A stretch of 5,427 nucleotides of DNA from DATGZX01 sp035296965 (GTDB taxonomy: Bacteria > Planctomycetota > Planctomycetia > Gemmatales > Gemmataceae). Made by a program: the position numbers and the translations under genes. The notes beneath the pieces are model-generated. The model worked only from the letters and a program-made list of their open reading frames with translations. It was not told the origin of the DNA and ran no database searches. The stretch is taken from contig DATGZX010000170.1 in NCBI GenBank assembly GCA_035296965.1, positions 1 through 5,427 of the forward strand, read 5' to 3'. Below, piece after piece: positions 1-5,427 of the stretch (its first letter is position 1; the number at the start of each line of letters is the position of its first letter).

Positions 1-1
1 T

Positions 2-190
2 AGTAATCTGAGGAGTGTGAGTAGTGATCTGAGTGTTACGAGCGCAGCGGCCTACAACAATCGCGGCGATGCGTACGTGGGCAAGGGAGACAAGGACAAA
101 GCCATCGCTGATTATCGCAAAGCGCTTTCAATCAACCCTTCTTATCAACCTGCCAAAGATGGGTTGAAGAAGATCGGAGCGTCTGAGTAA
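2..190 (+). CDS. TPR-repeat protein, C-terminal end (5' end outside window)
   Basis: An open frame enters from the left edge and stops at TAA 188-190. From about base 44 it encodes one good tetratricopeptide repeat: AYNNRGDAYVGKGDKDKAIA, then DYRKALSINPSY, and a short tail ending KKIGASE. The Asn-Arg-Gly-x-Ala-Tyr, Gly-Asp, Ala-Ile-x-Asp-Tyr, Ala-Leu and Asn-Pro positions match the TPR consensus. TPR units are helical protein-protein interaction modules, so the partner cannot be inferred. The first 14 or so residues (SNLRSVSSDLSVTS) do not look like TPR; they include a 12-base direct repeat with one mismatch (1-12 and 22-33, 21 bases apart), so this may be a linker or a junction with unrelated sequence. 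The gene runs towards the lipoprotein gene on the other strand. The TPR assignment is fairly secure; whether the gene is intact upstream cannot be seen. Confidence 0.75.
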   Translation, partial: SNLRSVSSDLSVTSAAAYNNRGDAYVGKGDKDKAIADYRKALSINPSYQPAKDGLKKIGASE

Positions 191-337
191 ACCCAAGGCA
201 CGGTACGCGGAAGGAATACACGTCAGCAAAGCGTCCGACGACCAATGAAGTGATCGCCAAGGCGCTGGCGGACGGCGAGCACGAGGTCGAGGGCGTTGTC
301 TGGTTGCGGTTTTCCCCAGTGAGGTTGGTAGAGCGAC
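191..337. other. Convergent intergenic gap, no clear terminator
   Basis: These 147 bases separate two converging stops (TPR gene at 190, lipoprotein at 338). The only hairpin I see is weak: CGCCA 255-259 against TGGCG 266-270, with no T-run behind it. Plus frame 1 stays open here, from 187 to 504 with a GTG at 250, and looks mildly protein-like (TTNEVIAKALADGEHEVEG). It has no ribosome binding site, however, and runs antisense into the lipoprotein gene. It may be a decayed coding remnant. Confidence 0.4.
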
Positions 338-736
338 CTAATAGCAGTTCACGACTGTCCCGGATTGCACACAAGTCCTGGGACCAGAGGCGGCAGCGGC
401 CCCCGCAGACTCCACCGCAAGCTGGCGCTGGGCGTTTAGTTGAGCAGTGCGGAACTCGATCCACTTACGCTGCGCTTCCGCCTCGCTCATCTCGTGTCGA
501 TTGACCGAGATCACAAGGCTATCGGCATAAGCCACGAAAGCGTTCCCATTGGCTGAACAGCTCTTGTGTTCTTGGCAATAGATGGTTCGCCGTTGCTTTC
601 CGCATGCGACCATGGCCGCGAACGAGGAATTTTCAACGGCACACTCATCATAGTGCTGGAAGACGTTTTTTTGGGCAGCGCAGCCGCTAATCGCAAACGC
701 CAAAAGGAGGACTACGGAAATGAAATCCCCGCGCAT
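338..736 (-). CDS. Small cysteine-rich lipoprotein, unknown function
   Basis: The ORF encodes 132 residues from ATG 734-736 to TAG 338-340. The N-terminus (MRGDFISVVLLLAFAISGCA) is a basic start, a hydrophobic stretch and an ISGC lipobox, so the protein should be exported, cleaved before Cys19 and lipid-anchored, probably in the outer membrane or on the periplasmic face of the inner membrane. The mature part has six further cysteines, at about 32, 45, 54, 60, 122 and 131, which could form disulfides in the periplasm. A conserved-looking core (YADSLVISV followed by EMSEAEAQRKW) and the C-terminal pair RTC...NCY resemble small hypothetical lipoproteins I know from Bradyrhizobium; this is recall, not a search. 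A GTG four codons upstream (746-748) would also be in frame, but the ATG puts the basic residues directly before the hydrophobic core. The Shine-Dalgarno signal is weak (AGGGG about 11 bases upstream). No function can be assigned. Confidence 0.8.
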   Translation of the reverse strand: MRGDFISVVLLLAFAISGCAAQKNVFQHYDECAVENSSFAAMVACGKQRRTIYCQEHKSCSANGNAFVAYADSLVISVNRHEMSEAEAQRKWIEFRTAQLNAQRQLAVESAGAAAASGPRTCVQSGTVVNCY

Positions 737-985
737 AGCGCCACCCACCCCTGAAGGCCCTTGGAACTATGCCCCATTCTTCGCTTGGTTGTCGACTGGC
801 GGTAAAGCGCGCGAGAGTGGTTCGGCGGCAGCGAAAGTAGGGCTGGGGTTTAGATATGGCCTCGCCGAACCGAAAATTTCAAACCGAGGCAAGACCCGGC
901 CGTCGCACGTTGCCGAGCGCGTCAAACGCTAGTTTCAGAATGTGTACAATTTGATCCAGGTAAACGTGGTCGCCGAGGCAATCAC
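737..985. other. Non-coding spacer upstream of the lipoprotein gene
   Basis: These 249 bases lie between the lipoprotein start and the nuclease-helicase stop. They presumably hold the lipoprotein promoter on the minus strand. The best candidate is TTGAAA with CATATC 18 bases downstream (complement of roughly 853-882), which is weak and far from the ATG. No persuasive gene is present. The region contains an inverted repeat, listed separately. Confidence 0.4.
819..871. repeat. Inverted repeat with 9-bp perfect arms
   Basis: GGTTCGGCG at 819-827 is perfectly complementary to CGCCGAACC at 863-871, with a 35-base loop. A second, overlapping inverted pair (GCCTCG 859-864 with CGAGGC 885-890) sits beside it. 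The position in the lipoprotein leader would suit an operator or RNA structure, but short GC-rich pairs of this size also arise by chance. Confidence 0.35.
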
Positions 986-1003
986 TTAGCTCGTACGCGA
1001 CCA
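967..1003 (-). repeat. Inverted repeat across the nuclease-helicase stop codon
   Basis: TGGTCGC 967-973 pairs perfectly with GCGACCA 997-1003, with a 23-base loop containing the TAA stop (986-988). On the transcript strand the hairpin is not followed by a U-run, so it is at best a weak 3' stem-loop and not a typical intrinsic terminator. Confidence 0.25.
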
Positions 1004-4000
1004 GACGAACCCGAGTTCATCGAGCCGCGCCTTGCGCTCCGAGGACAGCCTTTTCTCCTTCTCGAGATCGCGCTGCTGACACACCCACCGACCTAGTTGA
1101 GGATTCTCCCCCCATGCTTGGGGAACGCTGCAGTGGCCGAACCGCTCCTTGTAGAGCCGCAGTATGGCGAACATGCTTTCCCAGGCAGCGTCGAAAGGCT
1201 TCCAGTCGAACCCCAGATCGTCGAGGCGCGCCCTTCGCCCCAAAGATAGCTTTTGCTTACGTCCTCGCTGGTTGCTCACCCATCGACCGAGCTGCGGGTT
1301 CTTCGCCCAATTGAGAGGGACATTACAGTGGCCGAACTGCTCCTTGTAGCTTTTCAACTCTTCAAACCTGGTATCCCAGCCAGTCAGCTTAGTGTCCCAA
1401 GCGAACCCCAGTTCATCCAGACGTTGCTCATGTGCTGAGGACAGCTTGCCAGTCTTCTTGGATCTCCGCTGTCCACTAATCCATGTGCCCAGTTGGGGAT
1501 TCTCTCCCCATACCTTAGGCACGTTGCTGTCGCCATGCTGGTCTCTATAGCGCTTAAGCTCGGCGAACCTGGTTTCCCAGAGGGAGTCGGATGGCCCCCA
1601 ATCGAACTCCAGTTCATCCAGACGTTGCTTATGTGCTGAGGACAGTTTGCCGGTCTTCTTGAATCCCCGCCGATGAGACACCCACTTGGCCAGTTGGGGG
1701 TTTTCTGGCCATTTTTGAGGGACGTTGCAGTGGCCATGCTCATCCCTATAGCGCTTTAGCTCGGCGAACATCTTCTCCCAGGCATCATCAATCGGTGCCC
1801 AGACAAACCCGAGCGCAGTGAGCCTAGCCTTTCTATCCAGCGAAAGAGCCCCTCGTTTCTCCCGCGCACGCTGGACTCCCACCCATATGCCTAATTGGGG
1901 ATTCCCAGCCCAGTCTTGGGGAATGTTGCAATGGCTGTGCTTATCCCTGTAGCGCATCAGCTCGGCGAACATCTTCTCCCAGGCATCATCAATCGGAGCC
2001 CAGACAAACCCGAGCGCATCGAGCCGCGCCTTGCACGCTGACGTGAGCTTTCCCTTATTCTTGAACATTCGCTGTGTTACTACCCACGAGCCCAATTTTG
2101 GATACTCGGCCCATCGGTCGGGGACGTTGCAGTGGCCATGCTCATCCCTATAGCGCTTTAGCTCGGCGAACATCTTCTCCCAGGCATCATCAATCGGAGC
2201 CCAGACAAACCCGAGCGCGTCGAGAGGAGTCTTTCGGTCGGCCGACAGCCATCCCTTTTTCTGCCAAACTCGCTGAGTAACCACCCATGATCCTAACTGG
2301 GGATTCTCCGGCCATGCCGCAGGCACGTTGCAGTGGCCGAACCGCTCCTTGTATTTCTTCAGCTCGCCATATCGCTCGTCCCAAGTGACACCAAGCCGAT
2401 CAATGAGGACCGTGCTGACAGCATCACGCAGGCCCTCAAGTGAAATTTCTGGCCCTAAGACCTCAACCCTCTCTCGCAATCTGCTGTCGTCAAACCCGCC
2501 AAGGTGTCCTCTTTCCTCGCGCATCTGGCGGATGACCTCCGCAAGCACGGCGTCCTGCTCCTGCATCGCCTGGAGTACATCCCAGGCTTCTTCAAAGTCG
2601 GTCCGCTTCACCGCCTCTTCGAGGCTCTCGTTCTCATGCGTCTCCAGAAACAACGGAAGCAGGACGTAACCTGTCTCCTTGCCGGGAGCTGTCCGCATGG
2701 CGCGTCCTGTTGCCTGAACGATGTCCACTTTGCTCTTACGCGGGGACAGGAACGCCACGATATCGACCGCCGGGACATCCACGCCTTCCGTCAAGCACCG
2801 CGCGTTCGACATGATCCCGCGATCAGCCTCCCGAAACGCCCGCATCCGCCTCTCGCGCTCGGCGGTCCGCATCTCACCATTGACGTGGTAGGTCGCGTAG
2901 TCAGGCAGATGGGTCTTGATGGCACTCGCCGTTTCTCCAGTGAAGTCACGTGCTGATGCCACGCTGCGGTGGAAAGAGAAGATCTTCTTGAGGTCGTGCC
3001 CTTCGCACGCCTTCTGTATCGCGATCTGGTTCGCGACCGTGCGGGCACGTACCACGTCGCCTTCAACGAGTACCTCTGCCCGGCTCAGGAGGTCGGCATT
3101 GACCATCTCGCTGGTGACGACAGAGATGATAATTTTGTAATTGCAGATGATGCCGCGACTTGCAGCCTCGGCGAAAGACAGCGTGTAGACGACGGGGCCG
3201 TAAGTCATAGGCTGATCCATCGAGTAGACCAACGCCTTGTCGCCCTCCTTGTCGTTCTTCCGCACATCGTAGTGGCGGGGCGTGGCTGTCAGGAAGACGC
3301 GCTTGCCAGCGGCGATGTTCTTATCCTGAAGTCCGTATCCGAACTTCGCGCCTTCGCGTCCGGCGGTCTTGTGGGCTTCGTCGAAGATGGCAAGATCGAA
3401 AGCGTGCATATTTCGAGCCGCTTCGCCGACGACATTCGCGGACTGATAAGTCGAGAAGACAATCTGAACGCCGTCGCCAGGGGCTGCGAGGAACTCACGC
3501 ACCTCGGCCTTATCGGTCGTCACCGGGAAATCCAAATCTCGTTGATGAACGATCAGCGCGTCTTCCACGCGTTGCGTGACGGTGGGATCGGAGCACACGG
3601 CGATAAATCGGGGCTGCTCCCATGCCGTCTCCTTGAGCCATTCGTGGAGGGTCTGGCGGATCAATGCCAGCGACGGAACGAGCACCAGGACGCGCTTGGC
3701 CTTTCTGCGCTCGGCCAGCCATAGCGACACGAGCGTCTTGCCTGTAGCGCACGCCATCACGGCGGTAACGCGATCATGCTCTTCAAGACCGGCGAGAATG
3801 GCTTCGAGCGCTTCCGCCTGATGAGGACGCGGTGCCTTTCGTTTGGGCGTGAAGGCCGCCCCTCTAAGCCACTCGGCAATCGCCTCCACGTCGTCCTTTG
3901 TCAGTCTTTCGAGATCGGTTCCGCGAAAGCAGTGGAAGCCGCTTCGAGCGTCCATGACCGCAGGCAGGTCGTCGCAGTTTGTGAACAGGACACGTTCGCC

Positions 4001-4423
4001 GACCCGATCGGTCAGGCCCATGAAAGTGGACAGTTCCTGCCAGGTCAGCGCCGGTCGGCCCGTGCGGAACTTCGACTGATAGGCATTGTATTGACCAGCC
4101 CATGTCTTGTAGACGCCGTCTGCACCCAGGTCCTGGACGGGCAAGCAACAAGTCTGCAGCACAGCGATTGGAACTTGGTCGGCGGGCCAAACTTCTTCGG
4201 CCCCCACGATCTTCTGAGTGGCTAAGTAAGCCTCGGCGAAGACCTCGAAGGCATCGCCTCGATCCTGCTGGGTCGGCAATGCGGCGATGCGAATCTCTAA
4301 GTCTCGGAAATCGCTGAGCGCACTAAAAAGTCCGCGAGCAACGAAAAAGCCCGCACGACGGTGTCTGGGGCCGCTTAGGCTGACCTCAGGCTGTCCGCAG
4401 AGTTTTTCGGTTGCTAGTTTCAA
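986..4423 (-). CDS. Mrr-like nuclease / DEAH helicase with seven HA repeats
   Basis: This 1145-residue protein has three parts. Residues ~45-165 look like a PD-(D/E)xK nuclease of the Mrr/HsdR kind: a GDAFEVFAEAYL helix, then GADG with Asp102, then YQSKFR with Gln116-x-Lys118. Residues ~196-600 are a complete superfamily 2 helicase core: RPHQ 199-202, Walker A ACATGKT 224-230, motif Ia LVPS 248-251, DEAH 348-351, TATP 379-382, motif IV FSFHRS, motif V TEGVDVPAVD, motif VI QATGRAMR 570-577. Residues 681-1145 are seven helicase-associated repeats (Pfam family PF03457, thought to bind nucleic acid). All key ATPase residues are present, so it should be an active cytoplasmic ATP-driven translocase. 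The nuclease-translocase order is that of Type ISP and Type I/III restriction subunits, but no methyltransferase or target-recognition domain follows. A role in defence against foreign DNA is inference. The start is a TTG without a good ribosome site; the frame is open only back to TAG 4469-4471 and offers no better start. Confidence 0.9.
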   Translation of the reverse strand: MKLATEKLCGQPEVSLSGPRHRRAGFFVARGLFSALSDFRDLEIRIAALPTQQDRGDAFEVFAEAYLATQKIVGAEEVWPADQVPIAVLQTCCLPVQDLGADGVYKTWAGQYNAYQSKFRTGRPALTWQELSTFMGLTDRVGERVLFTNCDDLPAVMDARSGFHCFRGTDLERLTKDDVEAIAEWLRGAAFTPKRKAPRPHQAEALEAILAGLEEHDRVTAVMACATGKTLVSLWLAERRKAKRVLVLVPSLALIRQTLHEWLKETAWEQPRFIAVCSDPTVTQRVEDALIVHQRDLDFPVTTDKAEVREFLAAPGDGVQIVFSTYQSANVVGEAARNMHAFDLAIFDEAHKTAGREGAKFGYGLQDKNIAAGKRVFLTATPRHYDVRKNDKEGDKALVYSMDQPMTYGPVVYTLSFAEAASRGIICNYKIIISVVTSEMVNADLLSRAEVLVEGDVVRARTVANQIAIQKACEGHDLKKIFSFHRSVASARDFTGETASAIKTHLPDYATYHVNGEMRTAERERRMRAFREADRGIMSNARCLTEGVDVPAVDIVAFLSPRKSKVDIVQATGRAMRTAPGKETGYVLLPLFLETHENESLEEAVKRTDFEEAWDVLQAMQEQDAVLAEVIRQMREERGHLGGFDDSRLRERVEVLGPEISLEGLRDAVSTVLIDRLGVTWDERYGELKKYKERFGHCNVPAAWPENPQLGSWVVTQRVWQKKGWLSADRKTPLDALGFVWAPIDDAWEKMFAELKRYRDEHGHCNVPDRWAEYPKLGSWVVTQRMFKNKGKLTSACKARLDALGFVWAPIDDAWEKMFAELMRYRDKHSHCNIPQDWAGNPQLGIWVGVQRAREKRGALSLDRKARLTALGFVWAPIDDAWEKMFAELKRYRDEHGHCNVPQKWPENPQLAKWVSHRRGFKKTGKLSSAHKQRLDELEFDWGPSDSLWETRFAELKRYRDQHGDSNVPKVWGENPQLGTWISGQRRSKKTGKLSSAHEQRLDELGFAWDTKLTGWDTRFEELKSYKEQFGHCNVPLNWAKNPQLGRWVSNQRGRKQKLSLGRRARLDDLGFDWKPFDAAWESMFAILRLYKERFGHCSVPQAWGENPQLGRWVCQQRDLEKEKRLSSERKARLDELGFVWSRTS
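989..2383 (-). repeat. Array of seven HA repeats, 201-bp period
   Basis: Seven tandem units begin at Trp681, 748, 815, 882, 949, 1016 and 1081. The spacing is exactly 67 residues (201 bases) five times, then 65 because unit 6 lacks two residues near RKQ. The last unit ends at the C-terminus. Each unit follows the pattern W-x3-[FY]-x2-L-x2-Y-x4-[FH]-x-H-C-N-V-P-x-x-W-x3-P-x-L-x2-W-V, then QR, a K-rich loop, LS, and RLDxLGFxW. Unit 5 has GDSNVP instead of GHCNVP; unit 3 has SHCNIP. Units 1-3 share the linker APIDD; units 4 and 5 share a KKTGKLSSAH stretch. The spacing is regular enough to suggest a rod or superhelix of three-helix modules along nucleic acid, which is inference. Confidence 0.9.
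1758..2218 (-). repeat. Three near-identical 59-bp copies inside the HA array
   Basis: The blocks at 1758-1816, 1959-2017 and 2160-2218 are 201 bases apart. The second and third are identical over all 59 bases. The first differs at one base (T at 1796 where the others have A), a silent change in an Ala codon. Copies one and three extend to 98 bases (1719-1816 and 2121-2218) with only that mismatch, although the middle copy is clearly diverged over the extension. They encode the end of one repeat, the APIDD linker and the first helix of the next. Such identity points to recent duplication or gene conversion. Confidence 0.9.
2624..3838 (-). other. Superfamily 2 DEAH helicase core (domain within the large CDS)
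   Basis: This region encodes residues ~196-600, two RecA-like lobes. The first lobe holds RPHQ, Walker A (ACATGKT), the strand-loop LVPSLALIRQ, DEAH and TATP. The second lobe holds the FSFHRS strand, TEGVDVPAVD and QATGRAMR with the arginine finger. The motif spelling matches the branch that includes HsdR, Type III Res and UvrB-type translocases, rather than RNA helicases of the DEAD-box type. Residues 600-680 form a helical, charged connector to the HA repeats. Confidence 0.88.
3929..4291 (-). other. PD-(D/E)xK (Mrr-like) nuclease domain within the large CDS
   Basis: This region encodes residues ~45-165. The visible pattern is an N-terminal helix with Glu60/Glu64, Asp102 in LGADGVY, and Gln116-Ser-Lys118 at the end of the next strand. 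It is followed by a TWQELSTFMGL helix and a VLFTNCDDL strand that fits the end of the restriction-endonuclease fold. The Q-x-K form of the third motif is common in Mrr-type nucleases. The fold call rests on motif spacing only. Confidence 0.65.
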
Positions 4424-4500
4424 GGCGTCACTGGGATGCTCATCTATCGAGAAGCCAACGTGACTGGGCTACCAACCTCATCGTCTCGGGGCAGCCTTTT

Positions 4501-5031
4501 TTAAGATTTGCCCCACGCATAGCCCTTCTCACCCGCTCCGTCGCCACACCACTCGTAAACTTCGTCTGTCAGCGTCAATAAAAAATCGACCCCAAATTCA
4601 GTTTTAACCGCGCGCCCCTCGGCGCACTCTTGCTCACGACGTGTTCTGCGCCAGTCCTTAAGTATTCCCTGAAGATAAGATGGCTCGGACTTTGTTACAT
4701 GAAGCGCGACGTAGGCGCCTCTCTTTGAGCCGTGTTCGGCGTGAACCTTATCAACGACCCAAGTCCCGGTCCAAACAGTGCCGTCTCCATTGGTTGTCAC
4801 GCCCTTTCCCTGGGGGCAGACAAAATGAAATCCGACAACAACTTCATCGGTACGTGGCGCTGACGCCCTTTTGACACGAAGCGATCTCTCGCGAGAAGGT
4901 CCACGCTTGGCGATTGCCTCGTCGCATAGAGCAGCGACAGTATCGTTCGCACATCGCGCTGCATTTTCTCGAAGAATCTTGATCTGTGCGGTTGGCAACG
5001 CAGCGATGCGTTCCGCTGTCCAGTCAGCCAT
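4501..5031 (-). CDS. Conserved-looking 176-residue protein, unknown function
   Basis: The start is ATG 5029-5031, preceded at five bases by AGGAG; the stop is TAA 4501-4503. The frame stays open further upstream to TGA 5284-5286, with a possible TTG at 5137-5139, but the ribosome site decides for the ATG. I do not recognise the family. Residues ~5-43 are predicted helical (WTAERIAALPTAQIKILREN onwards), 44-60 are a basic linker, and 62-176 are a compact, probably beta-rich domain. That domain has VVVGFHFVCPQGKGV, two tryptophans (87, 91) around TVWTGTWVVD, the motif EPSYLQG at 116-122 followed by a basic DWRRTRR stretch, and GDGAGEKGYAW near the end. No signal peptide or membrane segment is seen, so it is probably cytoplasmic. 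It lies 77 bases upstream of the nuclease-helicase on the same strand, so the two may be co-transcribed. A small nucleic-acid-binding or accessory role is possible but unproven. Confidence 0.8.
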   Translation of the reverse strand: MADWTAERIAALPTAQIKILRENAARCANDTVAALCDEAIAKRGPSRERSLRVKRASAPRTDEVVVGFHFVCPQGKGVTTNGDGTVWTGTWVVDKVHAEHGSKRGAYVALHVTKSEPSYLQGILKDWRRTRREQECAEGRAVKTEFGVDFLLTLTDEVYEWCGDGAGEKGYAWGKS

Positions 5032-5036
5032 TGCAG
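5032..5036 (-). other. Linker between ribosome site and ATG of the 176-residue gene
   Basis: On the minus strand the sequence reads AGGAG-CTGCA-ATG, with AGGAG at the complement of 5037-5041. The five-base spacing is good and fixes the start over the in-frame TTG farther upstream. Confidence 0.65.
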
Positions 5037-5195
5037 CTCCTACCCTGCCACTTCTTCGTTCCTTTCTCGACTTTTTCAGATCCCAGGATAGTTGCCAACA
5101 GCCGTCGTAGTCTGGGTCGTGCGCCAGCGGTGATGGCAAATCTTCGCTGATGAGCAGCCGAAGAGGAGTTTCGCGGCTTGCGCACGTCTTCTTTG

Positions 5196-5427
5196 TCAGG
5201 AGCTGGAGTTCTCTGAGGTCTCTAAGAAGTTGACCCGTTGCTTGACGAGTAACCGCTTTGCCAGCGCTTCGATCTCTGGCCAGTCACTGCTCCACGAGCT
5301 TGCGCGTCTCCTGGATCATTTCGTTAATTAGGGTTTCGGCGCGCTCGGTATCTCGGTCAGTAGCCAACAGCGCCAGATTTGTTGCCTTCACCCGCTCATC
5401 GGCACCACCCCACGTCGGGGAACCGAC
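5196..5427 (-). pseudogene. C-terminal fragment, apparently frameshifted; M41 peptidase-like
   Basis: One frame enters from the right edge and encodes 47 residues, including ERVKATNLALLATDRDTERA and ETLINEMIQETRKLVEQ, before TGA 5284-5286. Immediately after it, in the neighbouring frame, the sequence continues WPEIEALAKRLLVKQRVNF to a TGA at 5196-5198. Read together, with one extra base removed near 5283-5286, these give a natural helical sequence: RKLVEQ-DWPEIEALAKRLL. That pattern resembles the C-terminal helices of FtsH/M41-type zinc peptidases (…LIEEA…LLEENREKLEALAEALLEKETL-like). I therefore read it as a gene end damaged by a +1 frameshift. The alternative is an intact gene that simply ends at 5284, with the second segment a coincidence. 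The catalytic part of the protein would lie outside the window. Confidence 0.4.

Noticed and set aside
720..932. Plus-strand 70-codon frame with AGGAGG at 705-710, nine bases before an ATG.
   Set aside because: The apparent ribosome site is the antisense of the lipoprotein's hydrophobic codons (VVLLL), and the peptide is low in recognisable structure and overlaps the lipoprotein start.
941..950. TGTGTACAAT, a good-looking plus-strand -10 element.
   Set aside because: There is no -35 at the right distance and no plus-strand gene downstream.
989..2383. The 201-base periodic repeats considered as a CRISPR or satellite array.
   Set aside because: The period is a whole number of codons, the frame is open throughout, and the unit translates to a known HA domain.
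2504..3724. Two long plus-strand frames (2504-2956 and 2969-3724) opposite the helicase core.
   Set aside because: They mirror a gene with full helicase motifs; long antisense frames are expected opposite GC-rich coding DNA, and they show no start signals or family motifs.
4488..4514. GGGGCA...TGCCCC inverted pair with an A-rich/T-rich loop across the stop of the 176-residue gene, considered as a terminator.
   Set aside because: Only six base pairs with a 15-base loop, and no U-run after the stem on the transcript strand.
5032..5139. Longer form of the small gene starting at TTG 5137-5139 (212 residues).
   Set aside because: The internal ATG at 5029-5031 has AGGAG at five bases, and the extra 36 residues are low-complexity and basic, without protein-like character.

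Overview
The window is GC-rich DNA that looks like an alphaproteobacterium, most probably a rhizobial (Bradyrhizobium-like) genome. The clearest hint is a small lipoprotein ending in a GPRTC...VVNCY-type tail and carrying a 'YADSL...MSEAEAQRKW' segment, a style I associate with Bradyrhizobium. This placement comes from memory of protein style, not from a search.

Layout from left to right: (1) the 3' end of a plus-strand tetratricopeptide-repeat (TPR) gene, stop at 188-190; (2) a short convergent gap; (3) a minus-strand lipoprotein gene, 338-736; (4) about 250 bases of non-coding DNA with an inverted repeat; (5) the dominant feature, a minus-strand 1145-residue protein at 986-4423. This protein joins an N-terminal PD-(D/E)xK (Mrr-like) nuclease domain, a complete superfamily 2 DEAH helicase core and seven tandem helicase-associated (HA) repeats; (6) 77 bases upstream on the same strand, a 176-residue protein of unknown function (4501-5031) with a clear ribosome binding site; (7) at the right edge, the C-terminal part of another minus-strand gene. 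That gene appears frameshifted near 5283 and resembles the end of an FtsH/M41-type peptidase.

The nuclease-helicase is the candidate new system. Its front half follows the plan of Type ISP and other single-chain restriction enzymes (nuclease plus translocase). Where those enzymes carry a methyltransferase and target-recognition domain, it carries an array of 67-residue HA repeats. The repeats have a strongly conserved scaffold and a few strongly variable columns, including a variable pair just before an invariant Trp. Three junctions in the array are almost identical at DNA level, so the array has been homogenised recently. A modular nucleic-acid recognition array on a nuclease-helicase is therefore a reasonable, unproven reading. 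The 176-residue protein may be its partner. No methyltransferase, integrase, transposase, tRNA or CRISPR array is visible in the window.
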